Made by a program: the position numbers and the translations under genes
DNA from: Rhexocercosporidium sp. MPI-PUGE-AT-0058
Lineage: Eukaryota > Ascomycota > Leotiomycetes > Helotiales
Assembly: GCA_020746875.1 (NCBI GenBank)
Contig: JAGTJL010000015.1
Location: 2,016,825-2,080,824, forward strand
Length of the DNA: 64,000 bases
Direction of reading: 5' to 3'
In this document: positions 13,914-24,128 of the stretch, one piece after another
Layout of the letters: the number at the start of each line of letters is the position of its first letter
Numbering within the stretch: position 1 is the first letter of the stretch
Notes under the pieces: generated by a model
What the model was told of the DNA's origin: nothing
What the model saw: the letters and a program-made list of their open reading frames with translations, nothing else
The model's database searches: none

Positions 13914-15414
13914 TTAGTATTATAACTCTTAACTTAAAAATATAATTATTAACTTTAAATTTGTTTTCTTTTTTAATTATATATTAATTAAAAGATTTTC
14001 AAAGTCGGAAATTAAAAGCGTATTTAAATATTCTCTTATAAACTTTAACCGTGTGACGATCTATTAGATCACCTGTTAGTCATATAGTAGTCACCTGAGT
14101 TAAGCTACCGAGGTTGTAAATACTAAGCCGCATTAGGACTGGTTTTGTCGCAGCACGTCGCAGAGCCTTACGCTAGCCGGCTGGCTTCGCTTAGCCTAGC
14201 GTAGCTCTTTATATTAGCGCCCCTTTTATATATATTTATATTTAGGGATTCTTATAATCTTTTTTTTTTACGTTTTTAGTCTTTTATTAATAATAATATA
14301 ATAAGTTATTATTCGCGCCGTTATATTATTAAAAACTTCATCTGCAAAAAATTTCGCAGACGCCCAGAAATCGAATCCGTTATTTTCGCTATTTTCGCTA
14401 TTTTCGCTAAAAAGCCGCCTTTGACGCCTAAAGCCGCCTTTATAAAATTCAATCGGTCGCTGATATTAACAGCGCTAGTTTCTTTTAATAAACGCTAAGC
14501 CTAATTAATTAATTTTTATAAATATAATTTAAACGCTAAAATATTATTATTTAAAAAAAATTATTTTAGCGATTTTTTATTAACTAAATCCGGTTAGATT
14601 AACGTTAATTTTAAGTTTCGCTTATACTTCGTCGGGTACGTCTTAAAAACCAGTCTCGCTAAAGCTCTTACGCTATGAATATTCACGCAAAAAAAAATTA
14701 TAATAAGAAAATCGTTCGTTTCGGGTAAATTATATGCGCACGCTAGCCGGCGCTAGCCCTAATCGGGCGTTATAAGAGGCATATTTATTATTAATACATT
14801 TACAAACCTTATTAATATATTAAATAAAATAAAATAATATAACCCTACTTTTAAAAGTGAGGTTATAATAGGCTAGTTTATTTCGACGCTTTCGGCGCTT
14901 TTTACGCCTTCGGCGCGCTTTTAATTTATTATAATAAGAAACTGTCCCCAACAATTTCGACATGTAACTTTAGCTCCAAAAGCGCCAGAATGGCGCCTCT
15001 CGATTTTTTTGCAGATGTTCTTTTACTTATAAAAGTATTAATATTTACTTTACTTTCCTCGACTTTTATTAAGTAATCCGAGTATAAATAATTTAATTTA
15101 AAATTCTGCTGAGTTAGGCTGATTTCGAGGCTTCTTTGGCCTGGTTGGGCTGTGTTCTGTACGCTTATAGGGCGCCAAAGGATTGTTGCTGCATTATCTG
15201 CTCAGGCGCATACAATGCTCCAATCCTAGCGCCATGTCACGCACCAAAGAACCTCTCGGATGTGATAGTGCATAAAAAGGGGACAAAGATAGATTGGTAT
15301 TCTGCACTAGCATGTCTCACTACAGTGACTCATACCAACTGACAAAGTGATTAAATAGGGGGAGTTTTAGAAAACTTGCTAACTTCCAACCCTAAAGAAA
15401 AGAGCTTAATGTTA
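13914..15414. other. Mixed AT-rich and GC-containing intergenic DNA
   Basis: No recognisable gene. It holds a short TATTTTCGC-type 9-bp tandem repeat (14381-14409) and GGCGC palindromes near 14880-14930 and 14985-15000. A 68-codon frame at 15136-15342 has no recognisable domain and I do not call it a gene. Confidence 0.5.
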
Positions 15415-17487
15415 TCCCCTTAACTGCCAGTCGGAACGGGTTAATTTAGAGCCTGTAACCCCCTGTAAGACAGCCTGTAGCGAGCCCCTAATTAAGCGAG
15501 GAACGCCGAGTTTTAGCACTTACACTTAAAAAAGCGATTTTTATAGCTAAATCGTATCATTTGCTATAATATTACTAAAAGCAGTTGTTTTCTTTACAAA
15601 TATAGATATTATACTACTTGCAGCCAAAAGTAGTAGTTGTCCTTTTACTTAGCCGGCCAGTATTAACTGCAATTTCCGCTAAGGCAACTCGCTTTCGCTA
15701 TAGAGGATCGAAGAACCTCCCCCCCTTACAACTAACGCAATTCGATGAGGTTATCATCTTTACCTACTCGTGCTTATGAACTAGGACCTTGAAAGTATCC
15801 TCAGACAAGGCGGAATAACGTCTTTTGCGAGGCTCCGGTGCATCCTTCGACATATTAATTAATGCCTCGATCACTTGCAACCGGAAATCGTCTTGACTTC
15901 GGGTGTTGACAGACTCTAAGTTATAGCCAGAGTGCATGCAAATCAAGTAACAGTTGCTAAGTACTACCAATAACATATATTAGTGTAGAGCTTAAATAGC
16001 ACCACGTCGAAGGCGTCTTAAACCAGCATTATACCCCTGTAACTAGTCCCCAATATCGACAGCGCCCATGTGGCGATTATAGGCGTCGTAAAGCTCTGGG
16101 ATCCATAACTCTTTTTCGGCTTCGTCGTCGCTATAAGGACCTCTCGATACTTTAGCATTCCCAGCTGTCTTTTTCGGCCGTTTACGTAATCGTAAAACCT
16201 TCTTTTTACTATCGAAATATATGGATATAGCGAGAGCAAAAGCTCCGTCTTAAAAGCCAGTTTGATTGACCATATTCGATTCTGTTGGTATCGAAACAAC
16301 TGTCCCCTAGGGCATAGCATTCGGTCCCTTTTCGCGGTGTTTCTTTAAATCGATGAGGTCTTGTAAGACACCGGATGATGTCCTACAAGTGCCGGTAGTA
16401 GCAAAGCCTTCCGCTCGAAGGTATTCAGCGAGCTTATTAAACGTAAACAAGTTGTCGAGATAGACGTGGTAATAAGCCTTCGGAAATAGCTTCAAGAGAT
16501 ATAGTACCATAGCTTAAATAACATTCAAGTCCTTCATTTTCAGAACCTCAAATATACTACTATTCTTCCTTAATACGTGGTACTACCACCGTAAAAAGAA
16601 GCCTCGCTGTACAACAACCCAGATTTTAATGCCGGTAGGCGTAGGCTTGTTTAATATAATAATTACATACTTAAAACGCCCGGTGTACCGCTTAATAGCT
16701 TCATCGACAGCAACATCTTAACCAGCTTTTTAAATCTTTAAGTTAGTATCTTAAATATATGTGTTTAATAGCTCAGTCTATAAGAAATAAGCTAAATACT
16801 ACTGGTTTTAGGTAAGATCTTACTCTTTTAAACAGCTCTATATCATTAGAAGGGCATACTCGAAATCGACGCCGGAGCTCTTGAAACCGATTCCTTGAGA
16901 TCTCTTTAATAATAATATAAAAAGGAGTAAGCTTCTTTATACTCCAGTAGTCGTCGATTTTATTAAGAGGATAAATAGTCATGTAAATACAAAATGCTAA
17001 ATATAAGTAAATCTCTCCTCGAGTAGTCGGTTTCCATGCCGCTGCACAAGAGTATGACTTGAGTTTATCGTTAGGTAGGGGTCTTTGATACGAGTTTGTA
17101 GCTAAAACGATAGCATCCATTATGTCAAGAGTGTAATACTGTGTGAAAAGGGTAATAGGATCATCTAGTGAACAGTCCTCCGGTATATGAATCTCGAAAT
17201 CCTACGATTTATACTTAGAGTCGTCTTATAAAGGCTGAAAATCTGTCCCCTTTTTCATTAAGGGCTTTGCTTTAGGTCTTAGGGTACCCGCATCGGTTGG
17301 ATCTGGATATACGTCTTCGGGCATAATAACTATATAAAAAGTGGGTGATTTAAGGTAAAAAAGAGGGGTTTGTTAATGATATTTGTTAATCCAGTCCCTG
17401 AGCGCACGTGCCCTGTAGTTATGGCAACCTTAGCGCCACCCTTCAGCGCACCCCCCTAAAGAGACCCGTTTCTGGCAGTTAAGGGGA
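15415..17487 (-). mobile_element. piggyBac-type DNA transposon, copy A
   Basis: About 2.07 kb bounded by inverted ends TCCCCTTAACTGCCAG (left) and its complement (right). It encodes a degraded piggyBac-family transposase on the minus strand. TTAA sits 4 bp inside each end, and the outermost TATCCCC is shared with copy B at 18163. The element may therefore end in TCCCC with a TA duplication (15413-15414, 17488-17489) rather than at TTAA as in classical piggyBac. Confidence 0.75.
15767..17324 (-). pseudogene. piggyBac-type transposase (DDE_Tnp_1_7), broken
   Basis: The reading frame starts with ATG at 17324 (MPEDV...), passes TAA and TAG stops after about 33 codons, then continues with a typical piggyBac N-terminal core: TNSYQRP, AAWKPTTRGEIYLYLAFCIY, YW, and a NRFQELRRRFRVCP block. 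The catalytic central block is readable near 16307-16510 (YYHVYLDNLFT ... TTGTCRTSSG) and the distal block near 16018-16260. The frame is disrupted by stops and phase shifts between these blocks, so the gene is dead. Base composition is far less AT-rich than the 1-14 kb block, so RIP damage is lighter here. Confidence 0.8.
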
Positions 17488-18164
17488 TAGAAGAATATCG
17501 TCAGACAGCCTATAACGCCAGTAGACTCCCATAAAACACAAAATCCCACGTCTATTCCAGAGAAATAGAACCAAACTATTGTACCGTGTAATGCCAACAT
17601 CTATCAAAGTATAGCGCTGCGAGACAGTGTAGATGCTGTCTTTGCTGGAGCTTAACGTCGCACACCCAGCAGATTGATGGTTCCCACTCTTCGAGCTTGC
17701 TCACGTGCTTCCTATTAAAGTGCCTGTGATTCTTCAGGCATAACCGACTTGATTTTCCCTGGGTGGACGTAAGGTCACTATTTATGCTCCCAGCAGCGCA
17801 TACTACCGTGTTTCCGTGGGAGAGATGCACCTCGTAAAGAGACAAAAAACAGGAGATCTCATTTCATGCTCTGCCTCATCAGTTTGCCGTTCCATAATTG
17901 ATATCCCATGATTCTCCGACCGTTTGTCCACAGGATCCTCACCACAGCAAGTGAAACCTGAAGGTCTTGGTCGCCGTCGCCGTCGGTTTGCTCATCGCAC
18001 GATGTGATGCCTCACCCTTCCCCCCGCTCAATCATGGACATCGCCAGCTATTCAAATTTCGGAGGCCTGATGGCGAAGCGCAATATCGGATGAGATCTGC
18101 ATTAGGGACTAAAAGACAGTCAACCGCGGCCGAAGCGGGAAAGGGTCTTATGCGCGTCGCCTTA
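17488..18164. other. Normal-GC spacer between two piggyBac copies
   Basis: Unique-looking sequence with codon-like composition. A minus-strand frame at 17576-17845 contains a Cys/His-rich stretch (SRLCLKNHRHF ... ICWVCDVKLQQRQHLH). It could be the remains of a zinc-finger gene, but no family match is certain. Otherwise I see nothing definite. Confidence 0.3.
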
Positions 18165-18279
18165 TCCCCTTAAGTGCCACATACAGGTCGGCCCAGGGTA
18201 CAGCGCTGAAGCGGGGCGCTAAGGTTGCCATGTCTACAGGGCCTGCGCGCTAAGGGGCCGGCATAACAAAGAACATTAA
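18165..18279 (+). mobile_element. piggyBac-type copy B, 5' terminus
   Basis: Begins TCCCCTTAAGTGCCA and continues with GCGCTGAAG and GCGCTAAGGTTGCCAT, which match the reverse complement of copy A around 17410-17450. The element is then interrupted by the pogo-1 insertion at the TA at 18280 and resumes at 20141 with its transposase start. Confidence 0.75.
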
Positions 18280-18281
18280 TA

Positions 18282-20140
18282 ACGTACTTGATAAGTAAGC
18301 GGATCATGCATGTTAACGGATCACACCCCACCAAAACTACCACTTTTACACCATTTAACTAGTTATGTCTTAACCAACTAACACTTAATTGGCTTCTAAG
18401 GAAGGCCGAATAGCTCTTGCGATTAATTCGTACAAATCTAGCTATTTTACGAGTATTCGCGAAGCCGCAAACACCTACGACGTTGCTTATTTAACTTTAT
18501 ATGCGCGACTCCACGGACGCGTTCTACGACAAGAAATTCGATCCGTAAACCACAAGCTCACAGCTACGGAAGAATTAACGCTCGTTAATTGGATTTTATC
18601 TATGGACGAACGAGGTTTACCGGTCCGTACGGCTTTAATTCGAGATATAGCTACGTTACTTCTTCAAAAACGGACCGGTACGGACGCGTCTTCTACGCGT
18701 ACAATTGGAGTTCGGTGGCCATACAACTTCGTCCAACGTCACGACTCTTTGCGGACTCGATATAACCGAAAATACGACTATAAACGTGCTTTCTGCGAAG
18801 ATCCTACGGTTATTCGAGATTGGTTTCGACTAATATAAAATACGGTCGCAAAATATAGGATTTAAGACGAAGATATCTATAACTTTAATAAGACGGGCTT
18901 TCAAATGGGCGTAATTTCAACTATAAAGGTTGTTACGGCTTTTAAACGAGCTTTGCGGCCCGTTACGATTCAACCTGGGAACCGCGAATGGGTTACGGCT
19001 ATTAAGTGTATTAATTCGAGCGGTTAGTTACTTCCCTCGATGATTATACTTAAAGGTAAAACTTATATCTCTTCTTAGTATTTCGACTCTTTACCGTCTA
19101 ACTAGACAATTGCAGTTAGTGATAATAATTGGACGACTAATTAATTAGGCCTAACTTAGCTTATGGACGTGTTTTATTTGTATACAAAAGATTATACAAA
19201 GGGTATATATCGGCTTTTGATTCTTGACGGACACGAAAGCTACGTAACGCCTGAATTCGACTTGTTTTGCAAAGACTACTGTATTATTACTTTTTGTATA
19301 TTACTACATTCGTCGCATTTATTTTAACCTCTTAATATCAGTTGTTTTGCGGGTTTAAAGCGATCGTATGGACGTCAAATTAAAGATTTAATGCGAGTTG
19401 GAATTAGTTATATTAATAAGTCTGATTTTCTTTTAGCTTATCTTACAGCTCGTACAGAAGCTTTGACTTCAAATACAATCCGTAGTAGATTCGCAGCTAC
19501 TGGATTAGTCCCGTACGACCCTGAACGTGTCCTCTCGAAGCTTAATACTTAATTACGGACGCCTACCCCTTCTCCTCCTCCCGCGACCGAATAAGCGACT
19601 TAGGTCCTAAAGACGCCACATAATATATAAGAGTTAGAATTACAAGCTAAGGCAATTGGAGACTTTGTATAACGTCGTACGGCTGGTTCTTCTAGCTTTA
19701 CAGACCGTGCGATTTAATAATTAATTAAAGGTTATTAAATGGCTATGTATTCTGCGGTTCTTCTTGCGGACGAAAACAAAAAGCTACGGGCCGCAAATAA
19801 ACGCCAAAAGAAGAAGAGAGCTATACGGAGGTCATATATTGCTACGGGGGGTGTTTTAACAATACAAGAGGGCTTAAATCAATCTGTAATTACAAATACA
19901 GAGCCTACGGGTCAGTCTACGGGTGGGGTTGAAGAGGGACGAATCCGCGCGCCGCGGACGTGTAGTATGTGTAAATCGCTCGAACACACGGCTCGTACGT
20001 GTCCACTTAGATTTAATTCAACTTAATTTAGTTTAATAATAATAATTTTAATTCGTTGTTGAGTTATTAGTTCTTAAAGTAGTAGTTTTGGTGGGGTGTG
20101 ATCCGTTAACATGCATGATCCGCTTACTTATCAAGTACGT
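18282..20140 (+). mobile_element. pogo/Fot1-type transposon, pogo-1
   Basis: 1859 bp with near-perfect inverted termini of about 58 bp (ACGTACTTGATAAGTAAGCG at the left, its complement at the right) and TA target duplications at 18280-18281 and 20141-20142. It encodes a CENP-B/pogo-type transposase on the plus strand. It sits inside piggyBac copy B. Confidence 0.92.
18389..20026 (+). pseudogene. pogo/Fot1-type transposase, RIP-damaged
   Basis: N-terminal helix-turn-helix region (EGRIALAINSY ... SIREAANTYDV), then the CENP-B-like part (FVQRHDSLRTRYNRKYDY, FCEDPTVIRDWFRL). After a stop at 18836 come DDE-domain blocks: YNFNKTGFQMGVI, VTIQPGNREWVTAI, LLILDGHESYVT and HSSHLF-PLNISCF. The C-terminus (19739-20026) is open and ends in a CCHC knuckle, CSMCKSLEHTARTCP. 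At least nine in-frame stops at former CAA/CAG/TGG codons separate the blocks. The catalytic Asp of the first motif reads Asn (NFNKTGF for NFDETGF). It is non-functional. Confidence 0.85.
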
Positions 20141-20593
20141 TAACCCTTTTTCCCTATTAAAATAACCCACTTTTCAATGCAAATAACATGCCCGAAGACT
20201 CAGTTTCAGATCCGACGAACATCGCTACTCGGAGGCTAAAAGCACCACCTTTGGAAAAAGAAGGGGACCGGATTTTAGCCTATGAAGCTTGACGAATTTG
20301 ATTTTGAGATATATTTGCTTGAATAGTGCTCTCCGGATGATCCTATGAAGCTTGACGAATTTGATTTTGAGATATATTTGCTTGAATAGTGCTCTCCGGA
20401 TGATCCTATTACGCTTTTCACTTAGTATTACACACCTAACATCATTGATACGATTATTTTAACTACAAATTCCTACCAAAGACTACTCCCCGATGATGAG
20501 CTTAAGCCGTATTCTCGTGTAGCGGCATGGACACCCACGAATCGGAAGGAAATTTACCTTTACTTAGCCTTTTGTATTTACATGACATTGTAA
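20141..20593 (+). pseudogene. piggyBac-type copy B, transposase N-terminal fragment
   Basis: The frame starts with ATG at 20188 (MPEDSVSD..., matching MPEDVYPD of copy A) and reads through several stops to TNSYQRLLPDDELKPYS, AAWTPTNRKEIYLYLAFCIY, then TAA at 20591. Homology with copy A ends there, so the catalytic part is missing. A 63-bp in-frame tandem duplication lies inside (20279-20404). The fragment joins the 5' terminus at 18165-18279 across the pogo-1 insertion. Confidence 0.78.
20279..20404 (+). repeat. 63-bp perfect tandem duplication (2 units)
   Basis: Units 20279-20341 and 20342-20404 are identical and equal 21 codons of the piggyBac-like frame. Each unit contains the same internal TAG, so the duplication post-dates at least that mutation. 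Confidence 0.92.
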
Positions 20594-22253
20594 GTTAATC
20601 CTCAACACGTGCCTTATTCAAGTCGTCGTTATTATCGAGAATCACTAAATCTGCATATAATTAGCGGGCCGCTTCCGAAAGGACAGCCGGGGCGCTTACC
20701 TCGACTATCACCCTAACATCCACCCGACCCTAGTTTTATTCGGGTCGACATTACAGTCTAGCCCTGTAAAGAGCTGGCTATTTTAGGCGCTGAAGGGTGA
20801 ATCCCCGGTCTTCGAGGCCTCAGTCGCTTCGGACGCAAAGCCGTCCGCTCCTCGAGATGGAAAATTCCGTTTAATTCACTTTTATTACCATTAAGAGCAC
20901 GCTTATAATTTAGAGCAACAAATCAGAACGATTCACTTTCGGCGCAGGTCTTTAAGGTACCTTCAGCTCTGCCGCCGTATTTCTATTGGCCTTAGTTCGA
21001 CATCCAGAACGCGACAGAGTCGCCCCGAGCCTATATGCTTTCTGGTTACCGCTGGATTTGAATGTGGCTAGGTTTGGCAGTCCAGAGTGTGTTCCGCTTA
21101 AAAGGTGGCAGACAGGTTTAATATAGGAAATGTAAATGGAATAAATCTCGTGCTCTTAAGGACAGCTAAAGAGTAAACCAGTTTGAGTATATGTAATGTT
21201 TAGCGAGGGAAATTGAGCGGATTAAGTATTACCCGTGAAAGCCTGCTCGTCGGAACTAAGCTGCTCTCGTCCACACATCAGCTTTACCGTTTGCAAACAA
21301 CTGCCGTAGGCTATCTTAAAATCAAATAATCTCAGCCGCTCCAGCAGGTTCCTGCCAGGACTCAGTCCATCATGCCAATCCCTAGTCTTCCTCGGCTTCA
21401 CCGACGATCGAGAAATCGACTTGTAATCAGTCCAATCCTACTCGAAACCCACTCTATCACACTGTCCGTAGAGCTTGCGGTCATCTCTGCGGAGCTGAGC
21501 CCAAATCGACCTTCCCTTTACAGAATTGAGACTCTAGGGTATAGATTATGCCGAGTTAATTATCGTGGCGATCGTAATCCGGCCATGGCAGCGCCCTACA
21601 GCCGAACTGTCCTCGAAACTGCCTTCAAACACTAGATCTATCATTCCAATATGTAACGACAGCCGATCGAACTCCTCCCGAGATCGTATAACGTGCCTCC
21701 GTGCCATCTTCTACGTCAACCTGCCTCCTTGTGACCTATTTTCCCACGGCCGGCGTTTCGTATTAGGTCTGTAGGATGGCTCAGCAAAAGCTTCGATAAT
21801 GCCTTTGTCATACAAATTGCCACCTGCCACAGCCAGGTTAGACAGAAATCGGTCTTACTCGTCACAAATAAATCTAAATTATTACAGTTACCTACAGAAT
21901 CGGCTTCGCCTTATTTCGCTTAAAAAAATTGTGAGCACAGATTACCTCGATCACTTTTGGCGCTGACGCCGTACCTCGTTGACTGCGACGTGTTGCGGCT
22001 CTGTTTATATGACCACCACGTAGTCAAATAGGGGCAGAGCTTAGTCCTTGCACGCAAGCCTTATCGTCGTTGACCTTCCCACGCTCGCACACCCTGGGCA
22101 CTCCACAGTTTCCGCAATCTCGTCCGCCGGCATCGTTCGGTCATGTAAGTTCAAGACCCGCATTTTGCTGTGTTATCAAATACTCACGAGCTGTTTTTGT
22201 AGGTTGAGCGCCTAATAATATACGCCCCCTAAAGCCGTCGCCACCTGCCCCTC
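20594..22253. other. Gene-poor stretch upstream of the SesA-type gene
   Basis: GC content is near normal. Short plus-strand frames at 21372-21635 and 21565-21774 show no domain I recognise. There is a GGTCTTCGAGGCCTCAG-like palindromic patch near 20810. The last 100 bp are pyrimidine-rich and probably hold the promoter and 5' leader of the next gene. Confidence 0.4.
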
Positions 22254-23041
22254 ATGTCCGTCGCCGAGGCCATTGGCCTCATTTCGGGCGTGATATCAAT
22301 CATCGAGGCAACTAAAACAGTGTATGATGCCGCCAAAGACGCGAAAGGCCAGCCAGAGGCATTCCGCCAAGTGACTGAACGACTGCCACTCGTTATCGAA
22401 ATCCTTCGCAGCGCTGAAGAGAGGGCATCGGCGCTCGACGAGACGGCACTGGATGCATTGGAGCACACTCTAGAGTTATGCAAGGCGAAGGCTGAGAACC
22501 TCAAGAAAATATTCCAGAAGGTTATTCGGAAGGATGATGACAAGTGGTACGACCGATACAAGAAGGCCGTAAGTACGGTAGGAAAAGGGGAAACAGTGGA
22601 GTGTTTGATGGAAGGGATATTGAAAGACATTCAAGTGCTTGTATGCGAGAGGCTGAATGGAACCGCTATCGAAGCCCAAGTAAAGGAGATCGAAGAGGCG
22701 ATCAAGCAGATGAACGAAATGACATCCTCTCTCCCAGATGAGGCCAGGGCTGTCCAGATACCTCCCGTACCCAATAGAGAAGATACTGATGCAACGTGAG
22801 TGCCGCTTTATTTGAACTCGACGCGTCTGGAGAAATGCACTACAACTGATGCAGATGAGATTATCTGAGAAATGGCATTGAGCAGATCATGCAGTCGCCT
22901 AAAGATCTCAGTAACATTGACATGAAAACGGTAATCTCTTTCATCCCCACTTCTTATTGGTTAAGTCTGACAATTTTTGTTCCGGCGCAGTACATGGGAC
23001 TTTATAAGCAAGCATCTCCTCAGCTGGTTGGCCTATGTTAG
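22254..23041 (+). CDS. SesA/NACHT N-terminal domain protein, stand-alone
   Basis: Exon 1 (22254-22795) starts MSVAEAIGLISGVISIIEAT and reads through about 130 residues as the alpha-helical SesA-type domain that usually sits at the N-terminus of fungal NACHT and P-loop NTPase receptors (Pfam SesA). No NACHT, lipase or other partner domain follows. The open frame would stop at 22797, but that stop lies in a splice donor (AC|GTGAGT). I propose intron 22796-22869 (CTGAT branch, weak GAG acceptor), exon 2 at 22870-22930, intron 22931-22990 (GTAATC ... CTGAC ... GCGCAG) and exon 3 at 22991-23041. This gives about 217 residues ending QLVGLC. The second intron is convincing, the first acceptor less so. 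The protein may be an adaptor or signal-transmitting partner of a STAND receptor; that role is inferred. Confidence 0.8.
22796..22869 (+). other. Proposed intron 1 of the SesA-type gene
   Basis: Donor GTGAGT, CTGAT branch-like word near 22846, acceptor GAG at 22867-22869. This acceptor is the only one nearby that restores a frame into exon 2. The acceptor is non-optimal. Confidence 0.5.
22931..22990 (+). other. Proposed intron 2 of the SesA-type gene
   Basis: 60 nt, donor GTAATC, branch word GTCTGACA, acceptor GCGCAG, phase 0. Confidence 0.65.
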
Positions 23042-24128
23042 ATGCTGAGACAGCTCCCAGCGCTGTCCATAACTACTGCACATCTCAAAAGGTGGTCAGT
23101 TTTAATACACAAAGCATTTTTGGGGGTGGTCATCGAGGAGGTTCGCCATAGTGCCCAGATCAACCAGTTTCGACAGTCACACGCTCACACTCAGAGTGTT
23201 TGATAAGCCAGCCGGCTGATCAGCTAGCCAGTCAGCTGAGAGATTTATCTAAGTCAATCAGCTCAGCCCTAGCCCTAAGTCAATCAGCTGAGATATTCTC
23301 AGCTAATCATTAGCTTATAAGCTAAGAGGTTATATATTTATCTCTATATTAGGTTAATTTTAGTTATAGAACCCCCAAAATCTAGTAAGTTCTCTTCAAA
23401 AAGTTAAAGAGTATTAATTTTGATTTTAAATAATTTTATTAACTAGTTTATAATAAATATAAGTAATAATAACGGTAAGTTAAATCTTAAGCTTTTATTT
23501 AATATAAGAATATATTTTTATTTACTCGTGGAAAAGTGCCCTTAAAATCACGTTTATGTCACGTTTCTGGCTGATCAGCGGCTTATAAGTTAATAAGCTA
23601 AGTCAGTCAGCTAGTCAATACTCTTAAGCCAATCAGCTGTGATATTTCCTCAGCTGATAGCTGACTGATTGGCTTATCGAACGCTCTGCTCACACTTTAC
23701 AGTTCACAGCCTTGGAGACTTATACCATCTCCTTGGAGACTACCTTACTGCCTATCTACGGACCCTCGCTGCGGAATTTAGACCCGAGGCCGACGTGATC
23801 TTCCTGGCACTTTACATTCAAAAATGAGATCAATACACAACTGCCGCAAAATATGTCAACCATTCGTTTCGGTATCTTAACCGCCATTGTTACTTTGTAC
23901 TGTACTTAACAGTTTCGGCAGCAAATCGCGTCTATAACAATTCATCTACGGCTGTTTTCTTAGTTCTACTATCAATGCCACTTTTACAGTCGACAGACGC
24001 AGTATAGTCTTACGAATACGCTTAACTCTGTACGTTCTTCATTCCCTAGCTAAACCTTCAATCAGAAATATCTCTTCATAAATCTGCGCCTGGAGATTCA
24101 GTGCGATATAAATTATGCAGCTGTTGTC
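23042..24128. other. Intergenic region holding a hAT-type MITE
   Basis: Apart from the MITE at 23192-23688 I see no gene. The tail-to-tail neighbours are the SesA-type gene (plus) and the HET gene (minus), so their 3' ends and terminators fall here. Confidence 0.6.
23192..23688. mobile_element. hAT-type non-autonomous element (MITE), 497 bp
   Basis: Ends CAGAGTGTTTGATAAGCCA (left) and the complement of CAGAGCGTTCGATAAGCCA (right), with a perfect 8-bp target duplication CTCACACT at 23184-23191 and 23689-23696. The CAGAG start and 8-bp duplication are hAT features. The inside is AT-rich, has no coding capacity and contains subterminal repeats of a CAATCAGCTGA word in both orientations. Confidence 0.92.

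Noticed and set aside
14337..15022. Possible MITE with CATCTGCAAAAAA ends
   Set aside because: About 18 bp match in inverted orientation, but the ends are low complexity and there is no target duplication.
1..15400. Possible CRISPR-like or regularly spaced arrays in AT-rich DNA
   Set aside because: Repeated words reflect low complexity after RIP; no constant spacer length, and the genome is eukaryotic.
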